Assembly (NCBI RefSeq): GCF_000717055.1
Contig: NZ_JNXI01000002.1
Span: 186,001 to 250,000 of the forward strand
Source of the DNA: Streptomyces iakyrus
GTDB lineage: Bacteria; Actinomycetota; Actinomycetes; Streptomycetales; Streptomycetaceae
Reading direction: 5' to 3'
Length of the DNA: 64,000 bases
Part shown: piece by piece, positions 44,712-52,804 of the stretch
How the letters are laid out: each line of letters begins with the position of its first letter
How positions within the stretch are numbered: the first letter of the stretch is position 1
Notes under the pieces: generated by a model
Seen by the model: only the letters and a program-made list of their open reading frames with translations
Database searches by the model: none
Told to the model about the DNA's origin: nothing
Program-made: the position numbers and the translations under genes

Positions 44712-45499
44712 TGCGAGTGGTACGAGCGTTGAGCGCGGCGTTGCTGACCCTCGGCCTGGCGGCCGCGCCGGCGGCGGCCGACGCCTCGCCGAGTCCGTCG
44801 CGGGACGGCACGGCGGCCCCGACACGGGCCGGTACGTCGTTCCGCACGGCGGCGGAGATCGAGCAGGGACAGCCGGCCACGGCGAGCGGTTCCACGGGTG
44901 ACTACCTGTACTGGTCGTTCCCCGCCGACACCGGGCAGCGGCCCACGGTCGAGGCGACGGTGAAGCTCCCGGAGAGCCACGCCTCCCAGACCTGGCAGAT
45001 CGACGTCTACGACGGTCTGCGCCGCCGCCAGGCCTGCCAGTACGGGGCGCAGACACGCACCGCGGCGGCGGACGCCTCCTCCGTGGAGCTGGCCTGCGTG
45101 CTGCGCACGGTCCGCGCCTGGTCGGAGCCGTGGGCGAACGATCCGCTGCCCGGCACCTACTACGTCCGGCTGACGGCCACCGGCGTCGCCACCGCCGACC
45201 TCGGTCTCCCGGTCGGCAGCGACGTGCGGGTCGGCTCCCGGGACATCGGCGGCTCCGCGGCGGTGGACGGCTCGCTCGCCGAGCCGCTGGTGCCGGGCAT
45301 CGCCACGAAGCCCGGGGAGGAGCGGGAGGACGCGGCGGTACTGGCCGGTCTCGAACCCGAGGACGGCTGGGCGTCCGGCCGGTGGTCGGACCGGTGGGTG
45401 TGGACCGCGGTCGGCGGGATCCTCGCCGCGCTGGCCGGGGTCGGCGGGTACGCGCTGACGCGCGGGACGGGACGGCCGTCCCGGGTGCCGTCCGCCTGA
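44711..45499 (+). CDS. Exported membrane-anchored protein, partner of the VWA protein
   Basis: Protein of 262 aa with a signal peptide (1-23), a Ser/Pro/Thr-rich stretch, a beta-sandwich-like exported domain (Y-L-Y-W-S-F-P-A-D near 65, two Cys), and a C-terminal transmembrane helix (W-T-A-V-G-G-I-L-A-A-L-A-G-V-G-G-Y) with a short basic tail. Topology and layout copy the C-terminal half of the VWA protein encoded just upstream, with which it overlaps by one base. I do not recognise the family. A strong terminator follows. Confidence 0.75.
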   Translation: MRVVRALSAALLTLGLAAAPAAADASPSPSRDGTAAPTRAGTSFRTAAEIEQGQPATASGSTGDYLYWSFPADTGQRPTVEATVKLPESHASQTWQIDVYDGLRRRQACQYGAQTRTAAADASSVELACVLRTVRAWSEPWANDPLPGTYYVRLTATGVATADLGLPVGSDVRVGSRDIGGSAAVDGSLAEPLVPGIATKPGEEREDAAVLAGLEPEDGWASGRWSDRWVWTAVGGILAALAGVGGYALTRGTGRPSRVPSA

Positions 45500-45525
45500 C
45501 GATTCCGATCCCGCTGATGGTCACG

Positions 45526-45554
45526 CAGAAGGCCCGCCGACCGCGGGCCTTCTG
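45526..45554. terminator. Bidirectional terminator
   Basis: A perfect 12-bp stem, CAGAAGGCCCGC at 45526-45537 and GCGGGCCTTCTG at 45543-45554, with a 5-base loop, lies between two convergent genes. It touches the HxlR-type gene's stop codon and can stop transcripts from both sides. Confidence 0.85.
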
Positions 45555-46181
45555 TCATGTCTCGCGCAGCGCCTTGGCGAGCGCCCCCTCGCCGCTCACC
45601 TCGACCCGCCCCGCGCGCACGGCGTGGGAGAGGCTCAGCTCACCGCGGGCGATGGCCGTGCACGTGGCCGTGTCCAGGGCCAGCCGGGCGTCCGGCTCCC
45701 CGGGCGCGGGTCCGTCGCCGTACACGGGCCCCTCCCCGGCACCGGCGTGCAGATGGAACAGGCCTTCCTCCAGGCTGACTTCGACGAGCCCGTCCCCGTC
45801 CAGCAGGCGCAGCAGGGGCAGGGCGAACCAGTGCGCCCGGACCGCGTCCGTCGGCCGGCGTTCCCCGAGCCCGGAGCGCCCCCACTCCCCCAGCGCCTGC
45901 AACACCGGCAGCAACTCCCGCCCACGGGGGGTCAGTTCGTACACGAAGGCCGCACCGGGCGGCGGCAGCCGGCGCCGGGTCGACAGGCCGTCGCGTTCCA
46001 TGTCCTTCAGCCGCGAGGCGAGTACGTCGGTGCTGACCCCGGGCAGGTCCGCGTGCAGGTCGGTGTAGCGGCGGGGACCGGCGAGGAGCTCCCGGACGAT
46101 CAGCAGGGTCCAGCGGTCGCCGACGACATCGAGCGCACGGGCGGCGGAGCAGTACTGGTCGTAGCTTCGGCGAGGTGGCAT
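45555..46181 (-). CDS. HxlR-family transcriptional regulator
   Basis: Protein of 208 aa. Residues 1-105 are a winged helix of the HxlR type: Y-C-S-A-A-R-A-L-D-V-V-G-D-R-W-T-L-L-I-V-R-E-L near the start, then V-S-T-D-V-L-A-S-R-L-K-D-M for DNA recognition, and Y-E-L-T-P-R-G-R-E-L. Residues 110-208 form a sterol-carrier-like extra domain, seen in one HxlR subgroup, that could bind a ligand. The Cys at residue 11 is at the position used as a redox switch in some HxlR proteins. The gene is divergent from an aminotransferase gene, with twin dyads between them that look like its operators. Confidence 0.88.
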   Translation of the reverse strand: MPPRRSYDQYCSAARALDVVGDRWTLLIVRELLAGPRRYTDLHADLPGVSTDVLASRLKDMERDGLSTRRRLPPPGAAFVYELTPRGRELLPVLQALGEWGRSGLGERRPTDAVRAHWFALPLLRLLDGDGLVEVSLEEGLFHLHAGAGEGPVYGDGPAPGEPDARLALDTATCTAIARGELSLSHAVRAGRVEVSGEGALAKALRET

Positions 46182-46203
46182 GCGACGCAGTCTAGACAAG
46201 TTG

Positions 46204-46238
46204 TTGGACTTTCCAAGCGTGTACTTGGTAAAACCAAG
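46204..46238. promoter_or_regulatory. Twin operator, probably for the HxlR regulator
   Basis: Two dyads of related sequence stand 21 bases apart centre to centre: TTGGA-CTT-TCCAA (46204-46216) and CTTGGT-AAA-ACCAAG (46224-46238). They lie in the 87-base divergent gap between the HxlR gene and the aminotransferase gene. Two sites on the same DNA face suit a pair of winged-helix dimers repressing both genes. Confidence 0.75.
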
Positions 46239-46268
46239 CGACACAGTTCGGCAGAGGAGAAGCGGCGC

Positions 46269-47477
46269 ATGGAGTTCCGGCAGTCGAGCAAGCTCAGCGA
46301 GGTCTGTTACGAGATCCGCGGCCCGGTCATCGAGCACGCCAACGCCCTGGAGGAGGCGGGCCACAGCGTGCTGCGCCTGAACACCGGCAATCCGGCGCTC
46401 TTCGGGTTCGAGGCTCCCGAGGAGATCCTCCAGGACATGATCCGGATGCTGCCGCAGGCCCACGGCTACACCGACTCGCGCGGCATCCTCTCGGCCCGCC
46501 GCGCGGTCGCCCAGCGTTACCAGACCCTCGGCCTGGAGGTCGGCGTCGACGACGTCTTCCTCGGCAACGGCGTCTCCGAACTGGTGTCGATGGCCGTCCA
46601 GGCGCTCATCGAGGACGGCGACGAGATCCTGATCCCCGCCCCGGACTTCCCCCTCTGGACGGCGGTGACCACCCTCGCGGGCGGCAAGGCGGTCCACTAC
46701 CTGTGCGATGAGCAGGCCGACTGGTACCCCGACCTCGACGACATGGCGTCGAAGATCACCGACCGGACGAAGGCGGTCGTGATCATCAACCCGAACAACC
46801 CCACCGGCGCGGTCTACCCCAAGGAGATCGTCGAGGGCATCCTGGGCCTGGCCCGGCGGCACGGCCTGATGGTCTTCGCCGACGAGATCTACGACCAGAT
46901 CCTCTACGACGACGCCGTGCACCACTCGGCCGCCGCCCTCGCCCCCGACCTGGTGGTCCTCACCTTTTGCGGCTTGTCCAAGACCTACCGCGTGGCCGGC
47001 TTCCGCTCCGGCTGGCTGGTGGTCACGGGACCGCGGCAGCACGCCAGGGACTACCTTGAGGGCCTCACCATGCTGGCCTCCATGCGGCTGTGCGCCAACG
47101 CGCCCGCTCAGTACGCCATCCAGGCCGCGCTCGGCGGCCGGCAGTCCATCCGCGAGCTGACCACCCCGGGCGGCCGCCTGCGGGAGCAGCGGGACGTGGC
47201 CTGGGAGAAGCTGAACGAGATCCCCGGCGTGACGTGCGTGAAGCCCAAGGGCGCGCTGTACGCGTTCCCGCGTCTCGACCCGAAGGTGCACAAGATCCAC
47301 GACGACGAGAAGTTCGTCCTCGACCTGCTGCTGCGGGAGAAGATCCAGGTCGTCCAGGGCACCGGCTTCAACTGGCCGGCCCCTGATCACTTCCGCATCC
47401 TGACCCTGCCGCAGGCGGACGACCTGGAGGCGGCGATCGGCCGGATCGGCCGGTTCCTCGGCGGGTACCGCCAGTAG
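46269..47477 (+). CDS. PLP-dependent aminotransferase (alanine aminotransferase type)
   Basis: Fold-type I aminotransferase of 402 aa, close to the AlaA/Alt group. N-P-N-N-P-T-G is near 176, and the PLP-binding Lys 238 lies in G-L-S-K-T-Y-R-V-A-G-F-R. The early R-L-N-T-G-N-P-A-L-F-G-F motif is typical. It probably moves the amino group between alanine and 2-oxoglutarate/pyruvate. The ATG at 46269 has GAGGAGAAG upstream. It is divergent from the HxlR gene and likely under its control. Confidence 0.93.
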   Translation: MEFRQSSKLSEVCYEIRGPVIEHANALEEAGHSVLRLNTGNPALFGFEAPEEILQDMIRMLPQAHGYTDSRGILSARRAVAQRYQTLGLEVGVDDVFLGNGVSELVSMAVQALIEDGDEILIPAPDFPLWTAVTTLAGGKAVHYLCDEQADWYPDLDDMASKITDRTKAVVIINPNNPTGAVYPKEIVEGILGLARRHGLMVFADEIYDQILYDDAVHHSAAALAPDLVVLTFCGLSKTYRVAGFRSGWLVVTGPRQHARDYLEGLTMLASMRLCANAPAQYAIQAALGGRQSIRELTTPGGRLREQRDVAWEKLNEIPGVTCVKPKGALYAFPRLDPKVHKIHDDEKFVLDLLLREKIQVVQGTGFNWPAPDHFRILTLPQADDLEAAIGRIGRFLGGYRQ

Positions 47478-47618
47478 GCGCCGGGCCATTCCGGGAGCGT
47501 GCGGGACGGCCGGAAACGGGTCTTTGAGCCGGATGGAGGCCGAGCGCAGGGCGTGAGCGCCACGCAGAGGGGAACGTCGTCTTCGGTTCTTCCCCCCAGG
47601 CGAGAGCGGAGACGATCA

Positions 47619-48185
47619 ATGGCCACCACGCAGGGTGAGTCCCGGGCCGGCACCGCACGACCGGCGGACCTACGGCTGCCGGGCATCGTGCTCGGGGTGG
47701 GGATGGGCGGATTCGCCGACGGCATCCTGCTGCACCAGTTGCTCCAGTGGCACCACATGCTCTCCAGCACCAACCAGGACCGCATCGGGGTGAAGTACTA
47801 CGACCCCCACACCGTCTCCGGTCTGGAGATGAACACCCTGTGGGACGGCGTCTTCCACACCGTGTGCTGGCTGGCGGTCCTGCTCGGGCTGGCCGTGCTG
47901 TACGCGCGGGTCACCCACGACCGGCGGCGGGTGTGGACCTCCCGGGTGCTGTGGGGCTGGATGCTGGTCGGCTGGGGCCTGTTCAACCTCGTGGAGGGCG
48001 TCCTGGACCACCACGTCCTCGGCATCCACCACGTCTACGCCGGGGAGGGCCAGGTCTGGTGGGACATCGGCTTCCTCGTCCTGGGCGCCCTGCTGGTCGC
48101 CGGCGGCCACCTGCTCCAGCGCGGCGGCCGGTTCTTCGACCCCGGTGCGCCCGCCGCGGGCCGCCGTGCGGGCCGGCAGGGCTGA
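47619..48185 (+). CDS. DUF2243 membrane protein
   Basis: Protein of 188 aa with four hydrophobic helices and the DUF2243 blocks: G-G-F-A-D-G-I-L-L-H-Q-L-L-Q-W-H-H near 30, and E-G-V-L-D-H-H-V-L-G-I-H-H later. The many His and Trp residues within helices suggest metal or heme contact, but the function is unknown. The start ATG at 47619 fits the conserved part. Its stop overlaps the next gene as TGATG, tying it to a cytochrome oxidase assembly-type protein. Confidence 0.88.
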   Translation: MATTQGESRAGTARPADLRLPGIVLGVGMGGFADGILLHQLLQWHHMLSSTNQDRIGVKYYDPHTVSGLEMNTLWDGVFHTVCWLAVLLGLAVLYARVTHDRRRVWTSRVLWGWMLVGWGLFNLVEGVLDHHVLGIHHVYAGEGQVWWDIGFLVLGALLVAGGHLLQRGGRFFDPGAPAAGRRAGRQG

Positions 48186-49036
48186 TGGAGCACCACCACC
48201 CGCCCGGGCACGGGCAGGACGCGACCGGCGGCGCCCTGGACTGGCTGCCGCCCGCGCTCGTGCTGCTCGCCGCCGCCGGTGCCTACCTCCTGCTCGTCCG
48301 CCGGGCGCGCCACCGCAATCCGGTCCTCGGCTGGAGCCGGTGGCGGACCGGTTTCTTCCTCGCCGGGATCCTCCTGCTCGGTGTCGCGCTGCTGCCGCCC
48401 GTGGCCCCCTTCGCCCACGGGGACTTCCGCGGGCACATGGCCCAGCACCTCCTCATCGGCATGTACGCGCCGCTCGCCCTGGTCCTGGCCGCCCCCGTCA
48501 CGCTCCTGCTGCGCACCCTGTCCGCGTCCCGTGGCCGACGGCTGACCGCGGTGCTGCACAGCCCGCCCGCCCGCGTGATCTCCCACCCGGCGGTCGCGCT
48601 GGTCCTCTCCACGGGCAGCCTCGTGGCGCTGTACTTCACCCCGCTGTACAACGCGACCACGGCCGGCCCGGCCGCGCACTGGCTGCTGCACGCGCACTTC
48701 CTGCTCTCCGGATGCCTGTTCGCCCACGCCATCGCCGGCCCCGACCCGGCCCCCGCCAGGCCGGGTGTCCGGGCCAGGCTGGTCTGCCTCGGCGTCGCGA
48801 TCGCGGCGCACGCCGTGATCTCCCAGTTGATCTATGCCGGCTTCCGGGTCCACATCCACGCGCCGGTCGACCAGGTGCAGGGCGGCGCGGAGATCATGTA
48901 CTACGGCGGTGACCTGGCCGAGCTGCTGCTGGCCGCCGCGCTGGTCGCCACGTGGCGGCCCGAGCCCCGGCGCGCGGCGAGCCGTGGTGGGTGGCGGGGA
49001 GTCGTCCCGGCCCGGAATGTCAGTGGCGGGTCGTAG
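48185..49036 (+). CDS. Cytochrome c oxidase assembly protein (CtaG/caa3 type)
   Basis: Integral membrane protein of 283 aa with about seven helices. The N-terminus is His-rich (H-H-H-P-P-G-H), and the family core has H-M-A-Q-H-L-L-I-G-M-Y-A-P-L near 101. It belongs to the family that assists copper insertion or assembly of heme-copper oxidases. It is translationally coupled to the DUF2243 protein; the pair recurs in actinobacteria. No oxidase subunit gene lies in the window. Confidence 0.88.
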   Translation: MEHHHPPGHGQDATGGALDWLPPALVLLAAAGAYLLLVRRARHRNPVLGWSRWRTGFFLAGILLLGVALLPPVAPFAHGDFRGHMAQHLLIGMYAPLALVLAAPVTLLLRTLSASRGRRLTAVLHSPPARVISHPAVALVLSTGSLVALYFTPLYNATTAGPAAHWLLHAHFLLSGCLFAHAIAGPDPAPARPGVRARLVCLGVAIAAHAVISQLIYAGFRVHIHAPVDQVQGGAEIMYYGGDLAELLLAAALVATWRPEPRRAASRGGWRGVVPARNVSGGS

Positions 49037-49095
49037 CCTTCGAGCAGGTGGGGCGAGATGCCCCGAAACGGCCCGCGGCCGGAGAGGAGCACGCC

Positions 49096-49731
49096 GTGAC
49101 CCGACCGCCGACCGCCGCGCAGCGGCGTGTCATCGACGCCGCCGACCCGGTGACCGGGCGGCTCCGGGGCACGGAGCCGCAGCTGACGGCACTGGTGAAG
49201 CGGGGGCTGGCCTTCCGGCACCCGCGGCCGCCGCACGACCACTTCCTGACGCCCGAGGGGCACCGGGTGCGGCAGGGCATCACGCCGGTGCCCGAGCCCG
49301 CCGGGCCCGGGGAGGCCCCCGCGTCGACGGGCGTGTTCGCGGCGCGCGTCGGCGGTGAGGAAGCCGCTGCGGATGCCGGGCCCGCCCGGCGCCGTGAGGT
49401 GCACAGCGCCTGGCAGGGGCTGCTGGAGCTGCGCCGGATGACGAACCCCGGCGGGGCCACGGACCGGCCGTGCGGCTGGGAGCGTACGCATCTGGTGCGG
49501 GCCGCCGCGCTGGCCCTGGAGGCGGCCGGGCACGCTCCGGCGGGGCGGGAGGGCGGGGGCTACCGCGTGCGGGAGACGCCGCAGCCGGAGGCCGTCGCCG
49601 TGCACGAGCCGGACGGCGCGGCGCTCCGGGCCTGCGCGGCCACCCTGGAAGGGGCAGGCTGGCAGGTGAGCGAGCACGGTGAGCCGCGCACCGGGAACCG
49701 GTATCTGCTGGCTTCACCGCGCCGGGCGTGA
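49096..49731 (+). CDS. Conserved hypothetical protein
   Basis: Soluble protein of 211 aa from a GTG at 49096, which has GGAGAGGAG 6 bases upstream; the open frame extends further left but has no better start. The composition is rich in Arg, Ala and Gly. The C-terminal part has two repeated blocks (A-A-A-L-A-L-E-A-A-G-H and A-A-T-L-E-G-A-G-W), which hint at two related alpha-beta units. I do not recognise the family. Confidence 0.65.
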   Translation: MTRPPTAAQRRVIDAADPVTGRLRGTEPQLTALVKRGLAFRHPRPPHDHFLTPEGHRVRQGITPVPEPAGPGEAPASTGVFAARVGGEEAAADAGPARRREVHSAWQGLLELRRMTNPGGATDRPCGWERTHLVRAAALALEAAGHAPAGREGGGYRVRETPQPEAVAVHEPDGAALRACAATLEGAGWQVSEHGEPRTGNRYLLASPRRA

Positions 49732-49789
49732 TGGGCATGCCAAGATCGGTGGATCGTTGCGCAGTGCACGAGAACCCGAAGGGGAAGCC

Positions 49790-50215
49790 GTGAGCGAGCC
49801 GTTTTCCGTCCCTGTGACCGTCCGCGGATACGAGACGGACGTCCAAGGACACCTCAACCAGGCGGTCTACCTGAACTACGCGGAGCACGCCCGCTGGTCG
49901 CTGCTCCATGCCGCCGGGATCAGCCAGTCCGCCCTCATCGGAAGCGGCGTGGGCCCGGTTGCCCTGGAGACGACCATCCGCTACAAACGCGAACTGCTCG
50001 CGGGCGACGAGGTCGAGGTGACCTGCGCCTTCGAGTGGGGTGGCGGCAAGACGTTCCGGATCGAGCAGAGCGTCGTGAAGGCGGACGGCTCGGTGGCCGC
50101 GGAGATCACGGCGGTCGGGGGGATCCTGGACCTGGAGAAACGCAAGCTGGTCGCCGATCCCGCCGAGGTCTTCAGGAAGCTGGCGTCGGACCCGGGGCTG
50201 TTCGGGCTCTCGTAG
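49790..50215 (+). CDS. Acyl-CoA thioesterase, hotdog fold (4HBT type)
   Basis: Protein of 141 aa with the 4-hydroxybenzoyl-CoA thioesterase signature D-V-Q-G-H-L-N-Q-A-V-Y-L-N-Y near 16-29, which includes the catalytic Asp, followed by T-I-R-Y-K-R-E-L-L-A-G-D. It hydrolyses an acyl-CoA of unknown chain type in the cytoplasm. The GTG start at 49790 has GAAGGGGAAG upstream. It is convergent with the sigma factor gene, with a GC-rich dyad between the ends. Confidence 0.9.
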   Translation: MSEPFSVPVTVRGYETDVQGHLNQAVYLNYAEHARWSLLHAAGISQSALIGSGVGPVALETTIRYKRELLAGDEVEVTCAFEWGGGKTFRIEQSVVKADGSVAAEITAVGGILDLEKRKLVADPAEVFRKLASDPGLFGLS

Positions 50216-50223
50216 GGCGGAGG

Positions 50224-50260
50224 GCCGGGCCCCGGCGGGCGGTCGCCCGGCGCGGGCCGG
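50224..50260. terminator. GC-rich hairpin between convergent genes
   Basis: The segment contains nested complementary runs (GGGCCGGGCC with GGGCCGG and CGGGC with GCCCG) with no T-run. It may act as a terminator between the thioesterase and sigma factor genes. Evidence is limited to base pairing. Confidence 0.35.
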
Positions 50261-50806
50261 TCAGCGCACGCCGCGTTCCTCCAGAGCCACCCTCAGGCTG
50301 CGCAGGGCGTAGTAGACGCGGGACTTCACGGTGCCCTGGGGGACGCCCAGCGCGGTGGCCGCCTGGTGCGTGGTGCGGTCGGCGAAGAAGGTGGCCTCCA
50401 GGGCCTCGCGGTGAGCCGGCGTCAGGGCGCCGAGGGCGTCGTGCAGGACGATGGACGACAGCATGCGTTCGATGTCGTCGGCGTCGCTGCCCAGTTCGGT
50501 CAGCCAGTCGGCGCCGCCTATCTCCTGCGGGCGGGCCGCCTTCGTCCGGTGTGCGTCGATCACGAGGTTGCGGGCGATGCGGAACATCCAGGGGCGTACG
50601 GCCATGCCCTCGGCGTCGGCGAGCGTCTGCTTGTTCCAGCAGCGCAGCAGCGTCTCCTGGAGGATGTCCTCCGTGCGGTGGGTGTCCCCGCCCAGCATGC
50701 GCAGCACGTACGAGTAGAGGGCCGGGCCGTGCTCCAGGTAGAGGTTCCTCAGCGCCCGTTCCTCGGGCGACACGGCGCTCGCGGACCCGATCACCGTCAC
50801 GTTCAT
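50261..50806 (-). CDS. ECF sigma factor
   Basis: Protein of 181 aa with sigma region 2 (L-Y-S-Y-V-L-R-M-L-G-G near 30, R-T-E-D-I-L-Q-E-T-L-L-R-C-W near 44) and region 4 (L-T-P-A-H-R-E-A-L-E-A-T and a Q-G-T-V-K-S-R-V helix near 150). No anti-sigma gene follows it on the same strand. The ATG at 50806 has AGGAGCA just upstream. It is the third of three minus-strand genes that diverge from the secretion-like operon, so it may control that locus. Confidence 0.9.
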   Translation of the reverse strand: MNVTVIGSASAVSPEERALRNLYLEHGPALYSYVLRMLGGDTHRTEDILQETLLRCWNKQTLADAEGMAVRPWMFRIARNLVIDAHRTKAARPQEIGGADWLTELGSDADDIERMLSSIVLHDALGALTPAHREALEATFFADRTTHQAATALGVPQGTVKSRVYYALRSLRVALEERGVR

Positions 50807-50942
50807 GATGTGCTCCTGCTCCTTGGGGCGGCCCGCCCAGCCGTGGCGGCTGGAACCCGGGCCTCCGGTGGAACGGAGTGTGGTCAGGAGCGTTCCACGC
50901 TCGTTTGACGCTCGGTCCACGGCTCGTACATCGCCCGCCCGG

Positions 50943-51773
50943 TCACACGCGAGCCGACAGAGACTCCACCTGGGCGCGCACCCGGCGGGCCAGCCGTTCG
51001 TCGGCCGGCGCGAGGCGGCCATCGCCGCGCAACCGCTGCCACATGTGCAGCAGTTCGCCGCCGTGGATGACCGCCGCCCTGCCGTCCTCCAACCGCTGCC
51101 AGGCGGCCGCCGCCCGTGCGATCGCCGCTGGGGCCCCCGGGTCACCGGCACCGCACAGGATGCGCGCCACCGAGAGAGCCAGCACGGTCGCCTCCCTGTG
51201 GTCCCCGCGCAGGTGTGCCAGGTACGCCTCCATGGCCCGTGCCTCCAGCGCGTCCGGGTGCTCCGTGCCCGTCGAGCGCGTCAGTGCCTCGCGCAGGGCG
51301 GTCACCTCGGCGGACGCCTCCTCGATGCGGTCGGCGGCCGTCAGCGCGTTGATGTGCGCCACCCGGTCCGCGAGTTCCGGCGCGAGGGGGCGGGACGGCC
51401 GCGGAGGCGGGACCGCTGCGGGAGGGGCCGTCGCCGCAGCCCGGGCCCGGGCGACCGCCGCGGCGACGGCAGAGACGGGAGCGGGGGCGGCGACGGGAGC
51501 CGGCGGCGGTTCGGGGGTGCGGCCCGCCGCGTCCGTCCGCTCCGCCGGGTCGAGGAGGCGGCTGGAGCCGTCGGGTGCCACCTGAAGCACGAAGTGAGCC
51601 CCTGCGGGGCCGTCGTTCACCGTGGCCTCGACCGCGGCGCCGCGCTCCTGCGCGTGGCGTTGCAGACGGTCCAGCACGGCCTCGTGCACCGAACCGCCCT
51701 TTTCGACGACCAGGAGTTCGCCGTTGATCTCGGCGAGTCCCTCGCCCGGGATGCGTACCGCGAAGTGGGGCAT
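50943..51773 (-). CDS. Hypothetical protein with TPR-like helical C-terminus
   Basis: Protein of 276 aa. Residues 1-80 are a compact alpha-beta region (F-A-V-R-I-P-G-E-G near 4). A long Ala/Pro linker (80-130) follows, then helices of about 35-40 residues that look like TPR or BTAD-type repeats. I do not recognise the N-terminal domain. It lies between a sigma factor and a lytic transglycosylase gene, 21 bases from the latter, so it probably belongs with the secretion-like locus. Confidence 0.6.
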   Translation of the reverse strand: MPHFAVRIPGEGLAEINGELLVVEKGGSVHEAVLDRLQRHAQERGAAVEATVNDGPAGAHFVLQVAPDGSSRLLDPAERTDAAGRTPEPPPAPVAAPAPVSAVAAAVARARAAATAPPAAVPPPRPSRPLAPELADRVAHINALTAADRIEEASAEVTALREALTRSTGTEHPDALEARAMEAYLAHLRGDHREATVLALSVARILCGAGDPGAPAAIARAAAAWQRLEDGRAAVIHGGELLHMWQRLRGDGRLAPADERLARRVRAQVESLSARV

Positions 51774-51794
51774 GGCTGCGAGTCCTCCTGATGC

Positions 51795-52634
51795 TCACGT
51801 GCCGGAAGCGGCGGACGCGGACGGGGAAGCCGTGGGCACCGGGTCCGTTCCCGGGGTGACGCCCGGGGTGACTCCGGGGGTGGCACCGGGTGGCGGGGCG
51901 GCCACACCCGCGTACTTGGCGAACTGGGCCCGGACGGCGAGGACGTAGCCCTGTGCCTCGTTCGTCTGCGGCACCCCCTTGGCCGCGCGCACGGTGTCCA
52001 TCCCCACGTGGTAGCCGGCCAGCGCGAGGTCAAGGACGCTGCCGGTGGCCTCGTTCGCGTCGATCATCCGCTGCGCCTGAGCGGCCAGATCGCACAGATG
52101 ACGGCCCTGCGCCATGATCGAGTCCTCGGCGTCGAACGCCGAGGTCTCGTCGTTGTCGTCGTCGTCCTCGCCGTACTTCTCGAAGACCGCGGGCGGCAGC
52201 TGGGAGATGCCCTCCTCGCCGTTCTCGCCGACCAGTTCCCGGTTGAAGCCGGACTCCCGCTCGATCTGCGAGGCGATGACGACCGGGCCGATCGCCCCGC
52301 ACAGGTCACCGGCCTCCTCGATCGGGTCCACGAGATCCTCCGGCACCGTCGAGGTGTCCAGCTCGCCGCCGCCGTCGCCGTTGAAGACGGCGATCACCTC
52401 GTCCGCGTCGTCCGCACCGGCGGAACCGTCTCCGCCTCCGCCCGAGAACAGCAGGATCAGCGCGATGAGCGGCGCCAGCAGCACCCCGAACCCGCCGATG
52501 ATGATGATCACGACCAGGGTGCCGAGCAGCGCGAGCGGCGACAGCAGGCAGCCGCAGCCGGTGCCGGCGGCGATGGTGTTCCGGACGGCGGTAGAGGTCC
52601 CGCCCTCCCCGCTTTCTCCCGTGCCCGCGCTCAT
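51795..52634 (-). CDS. Membrane-anchored lytic transglycosylase (SLT domain, VirB1-like)
   Basis: Protein of 279 aa. A transmembrane segment at about 30-65 is followed by an acidic linker and then an SLT-type muramidase domain (A-S-Q-I-E-R-E-S-G-F near 127 with the catalytic Glu, then G-I-S-Q-L-P, and A-G-Y-H-V-G later). The tail is Pro/Thr-rich. It would open peptidoglycan outside the membrane, the role VirB1 has in type IV secretion. The ATG start is at 52634. It is divergent from the operon of membrane and ATPase genes beginning at 52805. Confidence 0.85.
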   Translation of the reverse strand: MSAGTGESGEGGTSTAVRNTIAAGTGCGCLLSPLALLGTLVVIIIIGGFGVLLAPLIALILLFSGGGGDGSAGADDADEVIAVFNGDGGGELDTSTVPEDLVDPIEEAGDLCGAIGPVVIASQIERESGFNRELVGENGEEGISQLPPAVFEKYGEDDDDNDETSAFDAEDSIMAQGRHLCDLAAQAQRMIDANEATGSVLDLALAGYHVGMDTVRAAKGVPQTNEAQGYVLAVRAQFAKYAGVAAPPPGATPGVTPGVTPGTDPVPTASPSASAASGT

Positions 52635-52804
52635 GTGGGCCCGCCTTCTTCCTCTTGCCTTGAACCGCGACGGCTGGACGGCCCGTTGTGCTGTCGACGG
52701 GCTCGGGAGATCGAAACGGGTCCGGGAGCAATTCAGTTCAAACCCGTGGACATCAGATGATTCAGCACACCGAACCACGAGCGGAGAAGGAGGGCTGACC
52801 GCAC

